Below are positions 63,739 through 64,000 of a stretch of DNA of 64,000 bases, piece after piece (position 1 is the first letter of the stretch; each line of letters begins with the position of its first letter). The notes below the pieces were generated by a model, which was not told where the DNA came from, ran no database searches, and was given only the letters and a program-made list of their open reading frames with translations. Origin of the DNA: Putridiphycobacter sp965230195 (GTDB lineage: Bacteria > Bacteroidota > Bacteroidia > Flavobacteriales_D > Crocinitomicaceae). A program made the translations under genes and the position numbers. The stretch is from NCBI GenBank assembly GCA_965230195.1, contig OZ245997.1, positions 558,001-622,000 of the forward strand, written 5' to 3'.

Positions 63739-64000
63739 CTACGAGTGTTTTTCCTGCATTTGCATGCCTTCAGCTTTCAATTCAGCACGTCGCGATTGTC
63801 GGCTACGGTGGATATTCACCATGACCTCCTCCTCTTCATCTTCACTGACCAACTACAGACAGATAGACAGGCCAAAGGAATGAAAATCACAACGTCCCAT
63901 CGGAAACGGCATTCGTTACTTCATCTTCATCGTGAGAAGGATCGTCGAGATAGGCGCCTCTCATTTCAGATGCAGACAGTTCACTTATCACTTCTTCGCC
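63739..64000 (-). CDS. 3' end of an acidic hypothetical protein (cut by window edge)
   Basis: Minus strand reads EEVISELSASEMRGAYLDDP, SHDEDEVTNAVSDG, a probable intron (about 63853-63897), then LVSEDEEEEVMVNIHRSRQS, RRAELKAEGMQMQEKHS and TAG at 63739-63741. Acidic with a basic end. It is convergent with the kinesin, 77 bp from its stop. The rest lies outside the window; no family recognised. Confidence 0.5.

Noticed and set aside
1..64000. tRNA, rRNA or riboswitch genes
   Set aside because: I looked for tRNA-like cloverleaf arms and conserved rRNA strings by eye and found none that I could support. Weak or divergent ncRNAs would need a covariance search.

Overview
This is eukaryotic nuclear DNA. 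Genes are broken by short GT-AG introns, mostly about 30-70 bp, and can be reassembled across them (NAA10, PTEN, a kinesin, an ankyrin gene). Gene spacing is very tight: COX15 and NAA10 diverge with 52 bp between start codons, RPN3 and the HDAC11-like gene with 57 bp. The gene set combines general eukaryotic genes (RPN3, COX15, NAA10, PTEN, SF3B5, kinesin, RUS-family protein) with a plant-type dihydrodipicolinate reductase (diaminopimelate lysine pathway) and a MyTH4-FERM protein closest to plant KCBP. That suggests an alga or an alga-related protist with a compact but transposon-rich genome. I cannot name the species.

Layout. 1-4.1 kb: a partial COX15 and an intact-looking DapB, forming an inverted copy of 39.8-41.5 kb, then methyltransferase copy 1. 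4.7-7.1 kb: a segment with a kinase and SF3B5, repeated at 49.7-52.1 kb. 7.1-18.9 kb: a dispersed repeat unit split by a 10.5-kb nested insertion. A LINE-type retroelement with a 16-bp target duplication is itself interrupted, inside its endonuclease domain, by a structurally intact Ty3/gypsy-type element with two identical 140-bp LTRs. 18.9-20.6 kb: an element with about 130-bp inverted repeats carrying a LINE fragment. 20.8-32.2 kb: mostly single-copy genes: an ankyrin gene with about one repeat per exon, a motorless KCBP-like gene, a hypothetical gene, RPN3, and an HDAC11-like gene cut off by a repeat. 32.2-39.8 kb: a mosaic of repeat unit 1, an XPB/ERCC3 C-terminal fragment, a decayed LINE, methyltransferase copy 2 and repeat unit 2. 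39.8-49.7 kb: 5'-truncated DapB, COX15, NAA10, a small membrane protein, PTEN, a RUS-family protein and a small two-exon membrane protein. 49.7-59.6 kb: third mosaic copy (kinase, SF3B5, unit 1, XPB fragment, LINE, methyltransferase 3, unit 2). 60.8-63.7 kb: a kinesin; at the right edge, the 3' end of another gene.

The core genes are unrelated housekeeping functions, not a pathway cluster. The common theme is recurrent segmental duplication and transposition: three mosaic blocks (A 4.7-18.9 kb, B 32.2-39.8 kb, C 49.7-59.6 kb) share overlapping pieces, and duplicated or truncated host genes sit at their edges. Exon boundaries below were placed by eye from GT/AG sites and protein-family continuity. 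No search or gene prediction was run.
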